DNA of 64,000 bases, taken from positions 310,001-374,000 of the forward strand of contig NZ_JXRQ01000015.1 of assembly GCF_000829445.1 (NCBI RefSeq), given 5' to 3'. The notes under the pieces were generated by a model that saw only the letters and a list, made by a program, of their open reading frames with translations, ran no database searches and had not been told where the DNA came from. The first letter of the stretch is position 1; each line of letters starts with the position of its first letter. Below are positions 25,732-34,594 of this stretch, piece after piece. The stretch comes from Jeotgalibacillus alimentarius (GTDB taxonomy: Bacteria > Bacillota > Bacilli > Bacillales > Jeotgalibacillaceae). The translations under genes and the position numbers were made by a program.

Positions 25732-26106
25732 TTGAGTAAATCATTCATTGAACATCTGCATTACGTCAGAATTCCTGTCAGAGATCTGGAGCAGTCTGCA
25801 AGCTGGTACAAAGAAGTACTGGGCCTCGAATTATTGACCATTACTGAGGATCCATTTGCGATTTTTAAGATGAATGATGGTCCTTTCCTGATTACATTGG
25901 TTCCTGCTGACGATAACACGTTTGCACATTTTACAGTAGATCATAAGGCTGCTTTTAGCTTGGGGTTTGCAGTTCCTGAGTTGAAAGCGTTTCATCAGCA
26001 TCTTATTGATCATGATGTAAAGGTGGAGGACATACAAGAGGATCAGGGACATGCTTATTTCAACTTCTACGATCCGAATGGTAATAAGCTTCAGTCGCAT
26101 TGGTAG
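25732..26106 (+). CDS. VOC-family (glyoxalase/bleomycin-resistance fold) protein
   Basis: 124 residues, one VOC domain: 'HYVRIPVRDLEQSASWYKEVLGLEL' and the C-terminal 'YFNFYDPNGNKLQSHW'. Candidate metal ligands are His10 near the start and His/Glu-like positions in the second half, but the usual final Glu is replaced (QSHW), so an enzymatic role is unsure. TTG at 25732 has AAGGAGAG upstream. Confidence 0.85.
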   Translation: MSKSFIEHLHYVRIPVRDLEQSASWYKEVLGLELLTITEDPFAIFKMNDGPFLITLVPADDNTFAHFTVDHKAAFSLGFAVPELKAFHQHLIDHDVKVEDIQEDQGHAYFNFYDPNGNKLQSHW

Positions 26107-26136
26107 AGTAATGAGCCCGGGCGGTGAGTTGTTAAA

Positions 26137-26577
26137 ATGAGGCTTAAAAAAAGTATAGCAATTACTTCAATATTGATTATAGGTTTAGCAGGATGGATGA
26201 TATATTCATATAACCAACCACCCATATTAAAAAGCAAAAGTACCGACGGCAATTGGTCAGCTGAATATGTCCCAATGAAATCTAATAAAGACATCTGGCA
26301 GGGAAACTTGAGATGGGATGGGAAAGGACAGCCAGAAATTGAAGAACTTTCATTCACATTAAACGATACAAAGACTGAACTTTCTTTAACGGAATCACAA
26401 AAAAACAGTACGAGTATTTCTGAACTGCCATCTTTATCTTCCCAACCACTAGAGAATACTGAAGCCAGCTATATCATCAAATGGCAGCAGAATGGTGAGG
26501 AAATAGAAGAGGTCATTAGTTTGAAACCTCAAAAAAGATTCTTTGTTGTACCAGGATTTTTGTATGGGAATAATTAA
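26137..26577 (+). CDS. membrane-anchored protein of unknown function
   Basis: 146 residues: basic start MRLKKS, one N-terminal anchor helix (7-25), then an extracellular beta-rich domain with repeated Trp ('GNWSAEYVPM', 'WQGNLRWDGKG', 'ASYIIKWQQNGEE'). No Cys, no lipobox. About 30 bases after the VOC gene with a weak GGTGAG site. Family not recognised. Confidence 0.65.
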   Translation: MRLKKSIAITSILIIGLAGWMIYSYNQPPILKSKSTDGNWSAEYVPMKSNKDIWQGNLRWDGKGQPEIEELSFTLNDTKTELSLTESQKNSTSISELPSLSSQPLENTEASYIIKWQQNGEEIEEVISLKPQKRFFVVPGFLYGNN

Positions 26578-26666
26578 AATGACTCCGTGCCCTATAGTAG
26601 TCAGTGAATGATAAGGTGCTACAAGTTGCCGTATCAAGATATTGATTATTAATTTCGTGGGGAACA

Positions 26667-26846
26667 ATGAAAATAGATCAGGGATTGAATAAAGAAGAAC
26701 GAAGGAAATCAGCAATATTATTTGTCAAAGAAGCTAAGACATTAATACTAAAAAGGGGGATTGTTATGCAGTTTCAAAGCCTTAACACTGGCCGGTTGAG
26801 AGTTTTAAACCAGTCACATAAGATAATTCAAGCAGATCCACTCTAA
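26667..26846 (+). other. possible 59-aa reading frame
   Basis: ATG at 26667 after GTGGGGAAC; product basic ('NKEERRKSAILFVKEAKTL'). A second ATG inside (26766) also has a good AAGGGGG site and would give a 26-residue peptide. No family recognised; may be a real small gene or a remnant. Confidence 0.35.
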
Positions 26847-26889
26847 GCTAAATCATGCGATGAGTGTACCTGCTTTTTAGTATAAGTTT

Positions 26890-27408
26890 TTAAGATGTGA
26901 AATATTTCGTCTTCAGTTCATGCAGATGATGCAATTCGTGCCCGGCAGATACATATGCCAGTGCCCGTGCTGAAAACACATAGTCACCCAGCCGCCCCTG
27001 GTTCAGCCAGTTCTCATCCTTTACCTGATCACTGGTGGTAATCATCAGCTGCCGCGTATCTCTGAAATACTCAATCAATTGTTCCACAGGAATCGAATCA
27101 TAATCAAAATGCTGAACAGCTTTCTCCCGTTCAAAAAATGGCAGTGAATCTTCAAAGCCTCTCGTAATTCTGAAAATTCGATAGAGCATATTCATCTCAT
27201 TATCAATCATATGGCCAAGTACTTCCTTGACATTCCACTTATCAGGCGCATATCGTTTTTGCCAATCAGAAGCAGGGAGAGATTTGAAATACGCTACTGT
27301 TTTTTGTCCATTAGATTTCAATATATCGATTAGGTTTCCATCAGGTACGCGATTGATATATGGCTCAAATGGTTTGCCGTATTCCTCTATGTTTGGTCTT
27401 ATTAACAA
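26890..27408 (-). CDS. DinB-family (DinB/YfiT-like) metalloprotein
   Basis: 172 residues, four-helix DinB_2 fold. Metal ligands fit His66 ('VLGHMIDNE') and the pair His157/His161 in 'GHELHHLHEL'. DinB-like proteins are thiol-dependent transferases or of unknown role; none is implied by neighbours. Downstream end 13 codons after the last His, normal for the family. Confidence 0.88.
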   Translation of the reverse strand: MLIRPNIEEYGKPFEPYINRVPDGNLIDILKSNGQKTVAYFKSLPASDWQKRYAPDKWNVKEVLGHMIDNEMNMLYRIFRITRGFEDSLPFFEREKAVQHFDYDSIPVEQLIEYFRDTRQLMITTSDQVKDENWLNQGRLGDYVFSARALAYVSAGHELHHLHELKTKYFTS

Positions 27409-27432
27409 GTTACTTATCCTTTCATGATAACT

Positions 27433-27801
27433 CTACTCCCCTGGTATATACCCAATCACTTCATACGTATCACCATCTACTAATATTATGGGTGTGCCGG
27501 CAACAACATTTGCTTGATCCTGAAATGTAATACTCAATACTTCTTTTCCCACATAATGATCTTCAAGTAATGTATACCCTTGACTGGCAACGACTTCGGT
27601 TACTTCAGCACTTCTCCAGTCTTCTTCAGCAGTATCATCCCAGCCCTGCTCTTTCACAAAAGCCCAGGCAGTTTCTTTTGCTTCAAGGTATTGGTCGGAA
27701 TCAATCTGACTATCGTTGCTTTGATCACCTGAACAACCGATTAACATAAGTACAGCGAAAACAGGAAGCACGATGAACCCGAGTCCTTTTCCCATCATCA
27801 T
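27433..27801 (-). CDS. lipoprotein of unknown function
   Basis: 122 residues, with three consecutive ATG codons at the start and AAGGAGG just upstream. Signal peptide ends in lipobox LIGC. Mature domain 'ETAWAFVKEQGW...SYEV'-like: 'EVVASQGYTLLEDHYVGKEVLSITFQD', then 'PIILVDGDTYEVIGYIPGE', which resembles a PepSY-like or small alpha+beta domain (weak). 24 bases upstream of the DinB gene on the same strand, so possibly one operon. Confidence 0.7.
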   Translation of the reverse strand: MMMGKGLGFIVLPVFAVLMLIGCSGDQSNDSQIDSDQYLEAKETAWAFVKEQGWDDTAEEDWRSAEVTEVVASQGYTLLEDHYVGKEVLSITFQDQANVVAGTPIILVDGDTYEVIGYIPGE

Positions 27802-27969
27802 TTAGCCCTCCTTATTATTTACGAAAGCATAATATTTCAGGTAAAGATTAAAAGTGAAGACCATATTATTCCTGTTTGCATCCATTATATGGTCTTTCTA
27901 GTGTAGAATATAGTAGAAGGTAATAAAAGAATAGATTTAATTTTTTGTAAGTAGAGTTGAGAAATAACT

Positions 27970-28416
27970 ATGCTTACATTCGGAGAAAAGGAACCAGAAA
28001 AAGATTACATTGTCAGGCCAGCTGTCTATGGTCTTATGTTCGATGCTTCCAGAGAAAAAATGGCAGTGATTCAGACGGGGAGCGGAAACTATTTTTTACC
28101 CGGAGGCGGAATTGAAAATAGTGAAACGCACAAAGCATGTCTGAAGAGAGAAGCGCTTGAAGAGATGGGCTTAGAAATAACGATCAGCCGTTTGATCGGC
28201 AGTGCGAATCAATACTTTTATGCTAAAAATGAGGACACGCACTACTTAAACGAAGGTCACTTTTATAAAATAGTGATGGGAAAAAGGGTAGCGGAGCCAT
28301 CAGATGAAGACCACCAATTAAAATGGATGAAGCCGTCTGAGGCAGTAGATTGCCTGGTTCATGATCATCAGCGCTGGGCGGTAAAAGAATATGATTTTGA
28401 TAGAAAAGAGCGGTGA
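27970..28416 (+). CDS. NUDIX hydrolase
   Basis: 148 residues with the Nudix box GGGIENSETHKACLKREALEEMG, split as GX5EX7REUXEEXGU, all catalytic Glu present. Hydrolyses nucleoside-diphosphate-linked compounds; substrate unknown. The weak ribosome binding site is AGAGTTGAG. Its TGA overlaps the region of the next gene, suggesting an operon with the acetyltransferase and methyltransferase that follow. Confidence 0.88.
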   Translation: MLTFGEKEPEKDYIVRPAVYGLMFDASREKMAVIQTGSGNYFLPGGGIENSETHKACLKREALEEMGLEITISRLIGSANQYFYAKNEDTHYLNEGHFYKIVMGKRVAEPSDEDHQLKWMKPSEAVDCLVHDHQRWAVKEYDFDRKER

Positions 28417-28421
28417 AGGAA

Positions 28422-28955
28422 ATGTTTACATATGTGATCAATCAGGATATTGAACTTAAATTACTGGAAACGAGGCATGCGGAAGCATTATTCAAGCTGA
28501 CTGATGCGTCCAGAGCGCATCTGCGCACGTGGCTGCCATGGGTAGATCAGACAAAGAGTGTTGAGGATTCTAAAGGATTCATTGACTATACGTTAAAACA
28601 GTTTTCCAGTCAGAATGGTTTCCAGGCCGGAATCTGGTACAAGGGAGAACTGGCAGGCGTGGTCGGATTGCACGGCATTAATTGGGCAAACAGATCCACT
28701 TCAATCGGCTACTGGCTGGGTGAAGCATTCCAGGGACATGGCTTGATGACTCAGTCCTGTCAGGCTGTGATCTCTCATTGTTTTGACGAATTGAACCTGA
28801 AGAGAATAGAAATCCGGGTGGCAACTGAAAATACAAGTAGCCAGGCTGTTCCAGAGCGGTTGGGGTTTAAAAAAGAAGGATGTCTTGAAAAGAGCGAATG
28901 TTTGTATGGTCACTATGTGGACCATTATGTGTTTGGTTTAATCAATCAGTCTTAA
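28422..28955 (+). CDS. GNAT N-acetyltransferase (RimJ/RimL-like)
   Basis: About 177 residues. N-terminal 'ELKLLETRHAEALFKLTDASRAHLRTWLPW' and the acetyl-CoA region 'GYWLGEAFQGHGLMTQSCQAV', then 'LNLKRIEIRVATENTSSQAVPERLGFKKEG' split over positions about 115-160, are RimL/YdaF-type. Probably acetylates an N-terminal or small amine. GTG at 28413 overlaps the NUDIX stop; ATG at 28422 with GGTGA six bases before is preferred. Confidence 0.85.
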   Translation: MFTYVINQDIELKLLETRHAEALFKLTDASRAHLRTWLPWVDQTKSVEDSKGFIDYTLKQFSSQNGFQAGIWYKGELAGVVGLHGINWANRSTSIGYWLGEAFQGHGLMTQSCQAVISHCFDELNLKRIEIRVATENTSSQAVPERLGFKKEGCLEKSECLYGHYVDHYVFGLINQS

Positions 28956-28971
28956 TGTCAGGAGGATCATA

Positions 28972-29745
28972 ATGGATACAACACAGCAAAACAGTTCTGC
29001 ATGGGACCAGAAAGTAGAAGAAGGGTCCAGATACACAAAAGCAGTCAGCACTCAAATGATCGAAAAAGCTAAACAAGGTGACTGGGGAATCACGGTTACA
29101 ACAGAAAAGAATGTACCGCGAAAATGGTTTCCTGAATCATTAAAGGGTTTGAAAATTCTTTGCCTGGCCTCTGGTGGCGGGCAGCAGGCACCGATTCTTG
29201 CTGCAGCGGGAGCCGACGTAACGGTCACAGACATTTCAAAAAAGCAGCTGGAACAGGATCAGATGGTCGCAGAGAGGGATCAGCTTTCTTTGAGGATCGT
29301 GCAGGGGGATATGATAGATCTCAGTGATTTTAAAGACGAGTCATTCGATATGGTCGTGAACCCGGTTTCTAATTTGTTTGTAAAAGACATACAACCTGTG
29401 TGGAGAGAAGCGCACCGGGTGTTAAAGAAAAACGGTGTGCTCATTACAGGTTTTACGAATCCGCTTTTATGGATTTTTGATGATGAAGAAGAAAGAAAAG
29501 GTCACCTTGAAGTAAAGCACGCTATTCCTTCTTCAACGCTGGATTATCTGCAGGAAGGTGAAGTGGAAGCGTACATACAATCTAACCAGACAATTGAATA
29601 TGCTCATACACTAGAAGACCAGATCCAGGGTCAAATTGATGCCGGCTTTGCCATCACCGGATTCTATGAGGATGATTTCGGTGGTACAAGGATTCTGGAT
29701 AAGCATATTAAAACCTTTATTGCGACGAGAGCGGTGAAACTGTAA
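28972..29745 (+). CDS. class I SAM-dependent methyltransferase
   Basis: 257 residues. SAM motif I 'ILCLASGGGQQAPILAAAGADV', motif II-like 'VTVTDISKKQL', and 'FDMVVNPVSNLFVKD'. The 'ASGGGQQ' form is typical of a Bacillota family annotated as ubiE-like small-molecule methyltransferases. CAGGAGGATC precedes the ATG. Third gene of the NUDIX-GNAT-methyltransferase run; target unknown. Confidence 0.87.
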   Translation: MDTTQQNSSAWDQKVEEGSRYTKAVSTQMIEKAKQGDWGITVTTEKNVPRKWFPESLKGLKILCLASGGGQQAPILAAAGADVTVTDISKKQLEQDQMVAERDQLSLRIVQGDMIDLSDFKDESFDMVVNPVSNLFVKDIQPVWREAHRVLKKNGVLITGFTNPLLWIFDDEEERKGHLEVKHAIPSSTLDYLQEGEVEAYIQSNQTIEYAHTLEDQIQGQIDAGFAITGFYEDDFGGTRILDKHIKTFIATRAVKL

Positions 29746-29746
29746 G

Positions 29747-29775
29747 GGCAGTGTGGGGCAGACCCGTACTGCCAG
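29747..29775 (+). repeat. hairpin of family B (GGGTCTGTCCC-type), variant
   Basis: GGCAGT / ACTGCC arms around 'GTGGGGCAGACCCGT'. Directly follows the methyltransferase stop; no T-run. Same core as hairpins near 35.2, 50.2, 52.2 and 53.4 kb. Confidence 0.5.
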
Positions 29776-29814
29776 GGAATGCTCTGATTTTTAATAACTG
29801 AAAGGAGTAAACAC

Positions 29815-30377
29815 ATGAATCCGTTGTTATTAATGTGCCAAAGGAGTTACAAACAGAAAGACTGACCCTTCGTGCACCAATGCAGACTGGAGATGGTCCT
29901 ATAGTGAATGAGGCCATAAGAGATTCCTTTACAGAGTTGAAGGAATGGTTGCCTTTCGCTCAAGAGATTCCTGCTGTTGAGGACACGGAAGTTAATTTGA
30001 GAAGTGCGCATATTAAGTTTTTAAATAGAGAAAGCATCAGATTTTTAATTTTTCATCGGGAAACTCAAGAGTTTATCGGAGCTGTCAGCCTTCAGGGGAT
30101 AGATTGGGATATTCCCAAGTGCGAAACAGGATACTGGATTCATACGAAGTTCAGTGGGAACGGCTATATGAAAGAAGCAGTTGAAAGTGTGGTCCATTTA
30201 GGGTTACATCAATTGAACTTTAAGAGAATTGAAATTAGATGCGAATCGGATAATCATAGAAGTCGTGCTTTAGCAGAATCGGCTGGTTTTATGCTTGAGG
30301 GTGTTTTAAGAAATGAGGACCTGTAGGCTGATGGTAAAAGGGTGACGGATACATGTTTTTATTCGTTGATTAAATAG
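29815..30377 (+). pseudogene. GNAT acetyltransferase with a frameshift and an in-frame TAG
   Basis: AAAGGAGTAAACAC precedes ATG 29815 (MNPLL), but the main frame starts at GTG 29835 (VPKELQTERLTLRAP), one base out of phase. The main frame covers a full RimJ/RimL-type domain ('GYWIHTKFSGNGYMKEAV', 'KRIEIRCESDNHRSRALAESAGF'). It stops at TAG 30324 after 'RNEDL', while the same frame goes on with 'ADGKRVTDTCFYSLIK' to TAG 30375, the normal family C-terminus. Two lesions, both single-base. Confidence 0.8.
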
Positions 30378-30428
30378 TAGTGTTATATAGATAGGATATC
30401 TGTACGGTTTAAAGGAAGGAGCTTTCTT

Positions 30429-30779
30429 ATTCTCTCAAACAATAAGAGGTTATTTTATCTTGTAAGTCTATTAGAGGTTTTTGTATTAGTTGGCCTTACG
30501 ATCAATGTCATTCGTGATCACGTATACGTTTCAGGTTTTCTAACGTCGATCATTATAATGGCCACATTATATTTAACTGAGTTTGTAAGAGCAATGAATC
30601 ATGAGAATACAAGTTTTGTGAATACGAAGTTATATCGATATGTTATTTATCTATTTTATTTTATACTCATCGTTTTAATGTTTTTCGAAAGCGGCATTAT
30701 GATTGCTTTGTACATAATGTTAGGCATTTGGGGGATTGAGTGGGTCGTGAAAAAGAGAAAAACTAATCAAAAGCAATAA
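30429..30779 (+). CDS. small membrane protein, 116 aa, apparent ATT start
   Basis: AAGGAAGGAG ends 7 bases before ATT at 30429. From there the frame is open and gives four hydrophobic segments ('RLFYLVSLLEVFVLVGLTINV', 'FLTSIIIMATLYLTEFV', 'YVIYLFYFILIVLMFF', 'IMIALYIMLGIWGIEWV') and a basic tail. An internal ATG at 30558 would start in the middle of segment 2 and has no ribosome binding site. Family not recognised. Confidence 0.65.
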   Translation: MLSNNKRLFYLVSLLEVFVLVGLTINVIRDHVYVSGFLTSIIIMATLYLTEFVRAMNHENTSFVNTKLYRYVIYLFYFILIVLMFFESGIMIALYIMLGIWGIEWVVKKRKTNQKQ

Positions 30780-30898
30780 GCATTAATATAATATGCTTTT
30801 GAGTGCTTCGTAAGTGATCAGATATACATAAGATTGCACTACTATGAATATGAAGACTAAAAGAAGAACAAATCATCCATAGGTCAGGAGGAGTAAAG

Positions 30899-31360
30899 AT
30901 GCACTCACCACCAAAGCATATCATTGCCGTTTCAGCGAATATAATAAATGATGAAGGCCATACACTGCTGGTAAAAACACATGTACGGCCAGATACGTGG
31001 GAAACGCCAGGTGGACAGGTTGAAGAAGGAGAGCCGCTTGATCAGGCGTTGTGCAGAGAAGTGCTGGAAGAAACGGGTTTGGTCATCACACCGGTTGGCC
31101 TAACAGGGGTATATTACAACGCTACAAAACAGGTATTATCAGTCGTGTTCAGAGCGAAATATGTGCGTGGTGACATCAGTATCCAACCGGAAGAAATTAA
31201 AGAAGCTGCATTTGTTGAGCTGACTGAAGAGAATATTGATAACTATATTACCCGACCGAATATGAAGTCCCGAACGCTTGATTGTATGAAGGCAAAGAGC
31301 TTTGTGCCTTATGAGACTTGGGAAATGAGGCCATTTAATTTATTGGGGAGGTTATGGTAA
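30899..31360 (+). CDS. NUDIX hydrolase
   Basis: 153 residues with Nudix box GGQVEEGEPLDQALCREVLEETG, all catalytic residues present. N-terminus 'IIAVSANIINDEGHTLLVKT' is that of MutT/ADP-ribose-type Nudix proteins. AGGAGGAG precedes the ATG. Substrate unknown; single-gene unit upstream of the riboswitch. Confidence 0.88.
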   Translation: MHSPPKHIIAVSANIINDEGHTLLVKTHVRPDTWETPGGQVEEGEPLDQALCREVLEETGLVITPVGLTGVYYNATKQVLSVVFRAKYVRGDISIQPEEIKEAAFVELTEENIDNYITRPNMKSRTLDCMKAKSFVPYETWEMRPFNLLGRLW

Positions 31361-31474
31361 GAAGGTACAGGGACGTTCTGTCAAATTCCAATCCCTTCTT
31401 GCATTTACCATTCTTCTGATATATCCTTAACACATCATCTGAATGTCAGATGATTCTTATAATTTCATAGCTTC

Positions 31475-31645
31475 ATTTCAGGTGCCAGTATGATTATCAT
31501 GACTGGCTTAATAGGGAAGTCCGGTGAAATTCCGGCACGGTCGCGCCACTGTAAGGGGGAGCTTCTGATCAGCCACTGCATGATTGCGGGAAGGGATCAG
31601 AGGTGTTGAAGCCAAGTCAGGATACCTGCCTGTTATGAATACGCT
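31475..31645 (+). ncRNA. cobalamin (adenosylcobalamin) riboswitch
   Basis: Class-defining blocks in order: GGTGCCAGTATGATTATCATGACTGGC (31481 on, hairpin P2), AATAGGGAAGTCCGGTGAAATTCCGGC, ACGGTCGCGCCACTGT (31539-31552 B12-box neighbourhood), GAAGCCAAGTCAGGATACCTGCC (31608 on). A hairpin terminator follows at 31727, then metE, so cobalamin should switch metE off. Sequences longer than 20 bases are given only as landmarks at these positions. Confidence 0.95.
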
Positions 31646-31726
31646 AATCACCTACGCGTTATAGGGAGGAGTGTGGAGACAGTGATCAACTGCATATGGT
31701 TTGATACTGGATAATTCTGCCTTCTT

Positions 31727-31758
31727 CCTCTTTTCCTTTAATGGGAAAGAGGTTTTTT
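31727..31758 (+). terminator. riboswitch expression-platform terminator
   Basis: CCTCTTTTCC / GGGAAAGAGG stem and TTTTTT between the cobalamin aptamer and metE. Confidence 0.9.
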
Positions 31759-31789
31759 AATTGATTATACGAACAAAGGAGGCATTTGC

Positions 31790-33997
31790 ATGACGCTAGT
31801 AACATCTACAATCGGATATCCGAGAATTGGTGAAAAAAGAGAATGGAAAAAAGCACTGGAAAGCCATTGGAATGGTGAGATTTCTCATACAGAACTGACC
31901 AGGCAGATGAAACAGCTCAGATTATCATTCATTAAGAAGCAGCGGGATGCAGGGATTGATCTCGTTCCAGTTGGTGACTTCTCGATGTATGATCATGTGT
32001 TGGATGCGACCATATTGTTTGGTCTTGAACCTGAGAGATTTCAGGATATTCCTTCTGATAAAAAGCTTTTTGCCGTTGCAAGAGGGACGGATAAGCTTCC
32101 GGCAGCTGAAATGACGAAGTGGTTCAACACTAATTATCACTACATTGTGCCTGAGCTTACTGATAAATCTAAGCCACAGCTTCAGCACAACAATCTGCTT
32201 GAGTGGTTCCTTGAAGCAAAAGAAGAGCTTGGGATCCATACAAAGCCTGTACTTGTCGGACCGGTCACTCTTTTATCCTTGAGCAAGGGAGAATTTGATC
32301 GTCAGAAACTGTTAGATGAGCTGCTGGCTGAGTATGGAAAGTGTTTGAAAGAGTTAACAGATGCCGGCGCTACATATATCCAGCTTGATGAGCCGGTCCT
32401 GGCACTTGATACAGATGAGCAGCTGATGAATGATATCAGAAAATCCTATACAGTATTAAAAGAGTATGCACCTAAAGCGTTTTTGTGGCTGCAAACGTAT
32501 TTTGGTTCAGTCAGTGAAGCGGATCACTTATATCAGCTGCCGGTGAATGTAATTGGACTTGATGCGGTAGATGGTGAACAGCAGTTATTGAAGCAGCTGA
32601 AGTCGAAGCATTTCCCTGACGATAAAAAACTGGCACTAGGAATTATCAATGGACGAAATGTGTGGAAATCGGATGATGAGCGGGTAGAAAATATCATTCA
32701 GACCGTTCTGGAGCTGGTTGATCAGTCAAATGTCATTCTTCAGCCATCATGCAGCCTGCTTCATGTACCTGTCTCGGTAAAAAATGAGTCAGCACTTGAT
32801 CTCAGTATTACAGACAAGCTTGCATTTGCAGATGAAAAGCTTGCGGAATTAAAGAGGTTTGCGTTGTTTGGATGGAGTGAAAGTAGAGTGAACGTGCGAA
32901 AAAAAGCAACAGCTCCGGTCCTTAATGTGCCTGACAGCAGGGTTCCTTATAAAGAGAGGGTCAAAGCGCAGCAGCACTTTAACCTTCCATTGTTTCCAGT
33001 CACAACGATCGGTTCCTTCCCTCAATCGAAGGAATTAAGACGAAAGAGGCGGGAGTGGAAAAGAGGATATCTGACTGATGACGGATTCAGGGGATATATT
33101 AAGGAACAAATAGAAAAATGGATCCGGCTTCAGGAGGAACTGAAGCTTGATGTTCTCGTTCACGGAGAATTCGAGCGGAATGATATGGTTGAATATTTTG
33201 GGGAGAAGCTTGAAGGGATGGCTTTTACGAGCAATGGATGGGTGCAGTCTTATGGCTCAAGATGTGTGAAGCCTCCGCTGATTCATGATGATATCTGGTG
33301 GGAGGAGCCAATGACAGTGGAAGAAACGGTATTCGCCCAATCATTGACTGACAAGCCGGTAAAGGGGATGCTGACAGGTCCGGTTACCATCGCAAAGTGG
33401 TCATTTGTCAGAGAGGACTGCCCGCTTGGATATGTGTTCAATCAGCTGGCACATGCAATCCGTCAGGAAGTGCTTTCCCTTGAAAAGGCAGGAGTCAAAA
33501 TGATTCAGGTGGATGAACCGGCAATCAGAGAAGGACTGCCTCTAAAGAAAAAAGAACAGCTTGACTATATTCAGATGGCTGTAAAAGCTTTTAAAATCGC
33601 TACTTCGAGTGTTCAGCCGTCCACCCAGATTCATACACATATGTGTTACTCCTCATTTGAAGACAGTATGCCAATGATCAGTCAGATGGATGCAGATGTG
33701 ATTTCGATTGAATTTTCAAGAAGCCACGGCGACTTGCTGACAGCATTTTCAGACCATGCTTATCAAAAGGGGATTGGACCGGGCGTCTATGACATCCACA
33801 GCCCCCGTATTCCTGAAGTGGAAGAGATGACAGCTCAGCTGCATAAAGCGCTGTCAGTCCTGCCGGCAGAACTGATATGGGTTAACCCTGATTGCGGACT
33901 TAAAACCCGGAGCGGTCATGAAGTCCTGCTGGCACTAGAGAACATGGTTCTGGCAGCGGAACAGATCAGGTCAGAAGCCATGGTGAGAAACCGATGA
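31790..33997 (+). CDS. metE: cobalamin-independent methionine synthase
   Basis: 735 residues. Transfers the methyl of 5-methyltetrahydrofolate (triglutamate) to homocysteine. Both barrel halves present: N-terminal 'TSTIGYPRIGEKREWKKALE' and the catalytic half from 'PVTTIGSFPQSKELRR'. Zinc ligands lie in 'IHTHMCYSSF' (His, Cys) and 'VNPDCGLKTR' (Cys). GGAGG precedes the ATG. The cobalamin riboswitch upstream fits a cell that uses B12-dependent MetH when B12 is available. Overlaps ykhA by four bases. Confidence 0.97.
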   Translation: MTLVTSTIGYPRIGEKREWKKALESHWNGEISHTELTRQMKQLRLSFIKKQRDAGIDLVPVGDFSMYDHVLDATILFGLEPERFQDIPSDKKLFAVARGTDKLPAAEMTKWFNTNYHYIVPELTDKSKPQLQHNNLLEWFLEAKEELGIHTKPVLVGPVTLLSLSKGEFDRQKLLDELLAEYGKCLKELTDAGATYIQLDEPVLALDTDEQLMNDIRKSYTVLKEYAPKAFLWLQTYFGSVSEADHLYQLPVNVIGLDAVDGEQQLLKQLKSKHFPDDKKLALGIINGRNVWKSDDERVENIIQTVLELVDQSNVILQPSCSLLHVPVSVKNESALDLSITDKLAFADEKLAELKRFALFGWSESRVNVRKKATAPVLNVPDSRVPYKERVKAQQHFNLPLFPVTTIGSFPQSKELRRKRREWKRGYLTDDGFRGYIKEQIEKWIRLQEELKLDVLVHGEFERNDMVEYFGEKLEGMAFTSNGWVQSYGSRCVKPPLIHDDIWWEEPMTVEETVFAQSLTDKPVKGMLTGPVTIAKWSFVREDCPLGYVFNQLAHAIRQEVLSLEKAGVKMIQVDEPAIREGLPLKKKEQLDYIQMAVKAFKIATSSVQPSTQIHTHMCYSSFEDSMPMISQMDADVISIEFSRSHGDLLTAFSDHAYQKGIGPGVYDIHSPRIPEVEEMTAQLHKALSVLPAELIWVNPDCGLKTRSGHEVLLALENMVLAAEQIRSEAMVRNR

Positions 33998-34458
33998 TGA
34001 ACATGACCGGAAAACCTGTCAGCGACTCAAGAACGGTTCAGACCAGACTGGTTCTGCCGCCTGATACTAATCACCTGAATACCATTTTTGGCGGTAAAGT
34101 GCTTGCTTATATTGATGAAATGGCAGCACTCTCTGCGATGAAGCATGCAGGAGGGGTCGTTGTAACTGCATCTATTGATTCTGTTCACTTCCGTTCCTCA
34201 GCAAAAGTAGGAGATCTGCTGACACTTGAGTCATTTGTTACTTATACAGGTAAAACATCAATGGAAGTATACGTGAAGGTTGAGGTTGAGCATGTTGCAA
34301 CAGGCGATAGAACTCTGACCACAGAATCCTTCCTGACCATGGTAGCGGTTGATTCAGATGGAGACCCAAAAGACGTGGTCCCGGTGCTGCCTGAATCGAA
34401 AGAAGAAATTGAACTGTATGAGTCTGCGAGAGTCAGAAGATTAAATAGAAAAAGATAA
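33994..34458 (+). CDS. ykhA: acyl-CoA thioesterase, hotdog fold
   Basis: 154 residues. ACOT-type hotdog domain with 'LVLPPDTNHLNTIFGGKVLAYIDEMAALSAMKHAG', where the HxxxxFGG...D core includes the catalytic Asp. Hydrolyses acyl-CoA esters in the family (YkhA in B. subtilis). ATG overlaps the metE stop (ATGA), so it is translated with metE and falls under the same riboswitch, an unusual pairing. Confidence 0.9.
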   Translation: MMNMTGKPVSDSRTVQTRLVLPPDTNHLNTIFGGKVLAYIDEMAALSAMKHAGGVVVTASIDSVHFRSSAKVGDLLTLESFVTYTGKTSMEVYVKVEVEHVATGDRTLTTESFLTMVAVDSDGDPKDVVPVLPESKEEIELYESARVRRLNRKR

Positions 34459-34468
34459 CTGCAGTCTG

Positions 34469-34497
34469 GCCAGGGGATAATGATTCCCTGGCTTTTT
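34469..34497 (+). terminator. terminator of metE-ykhA
   Basis: GCCAGGG / CCCTGGC stem followed by TTTTT. Confidence 0.9.
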
Positions 34498-34594
34498 ATG
34501 TATGAAATAATCATTGGGAAAAACACCCTCTAGAGAATCTGCAGTTGCTCAAGAAACGTGCCCTTACCAAAAAATAAGAGGCTAGCCGATATTC

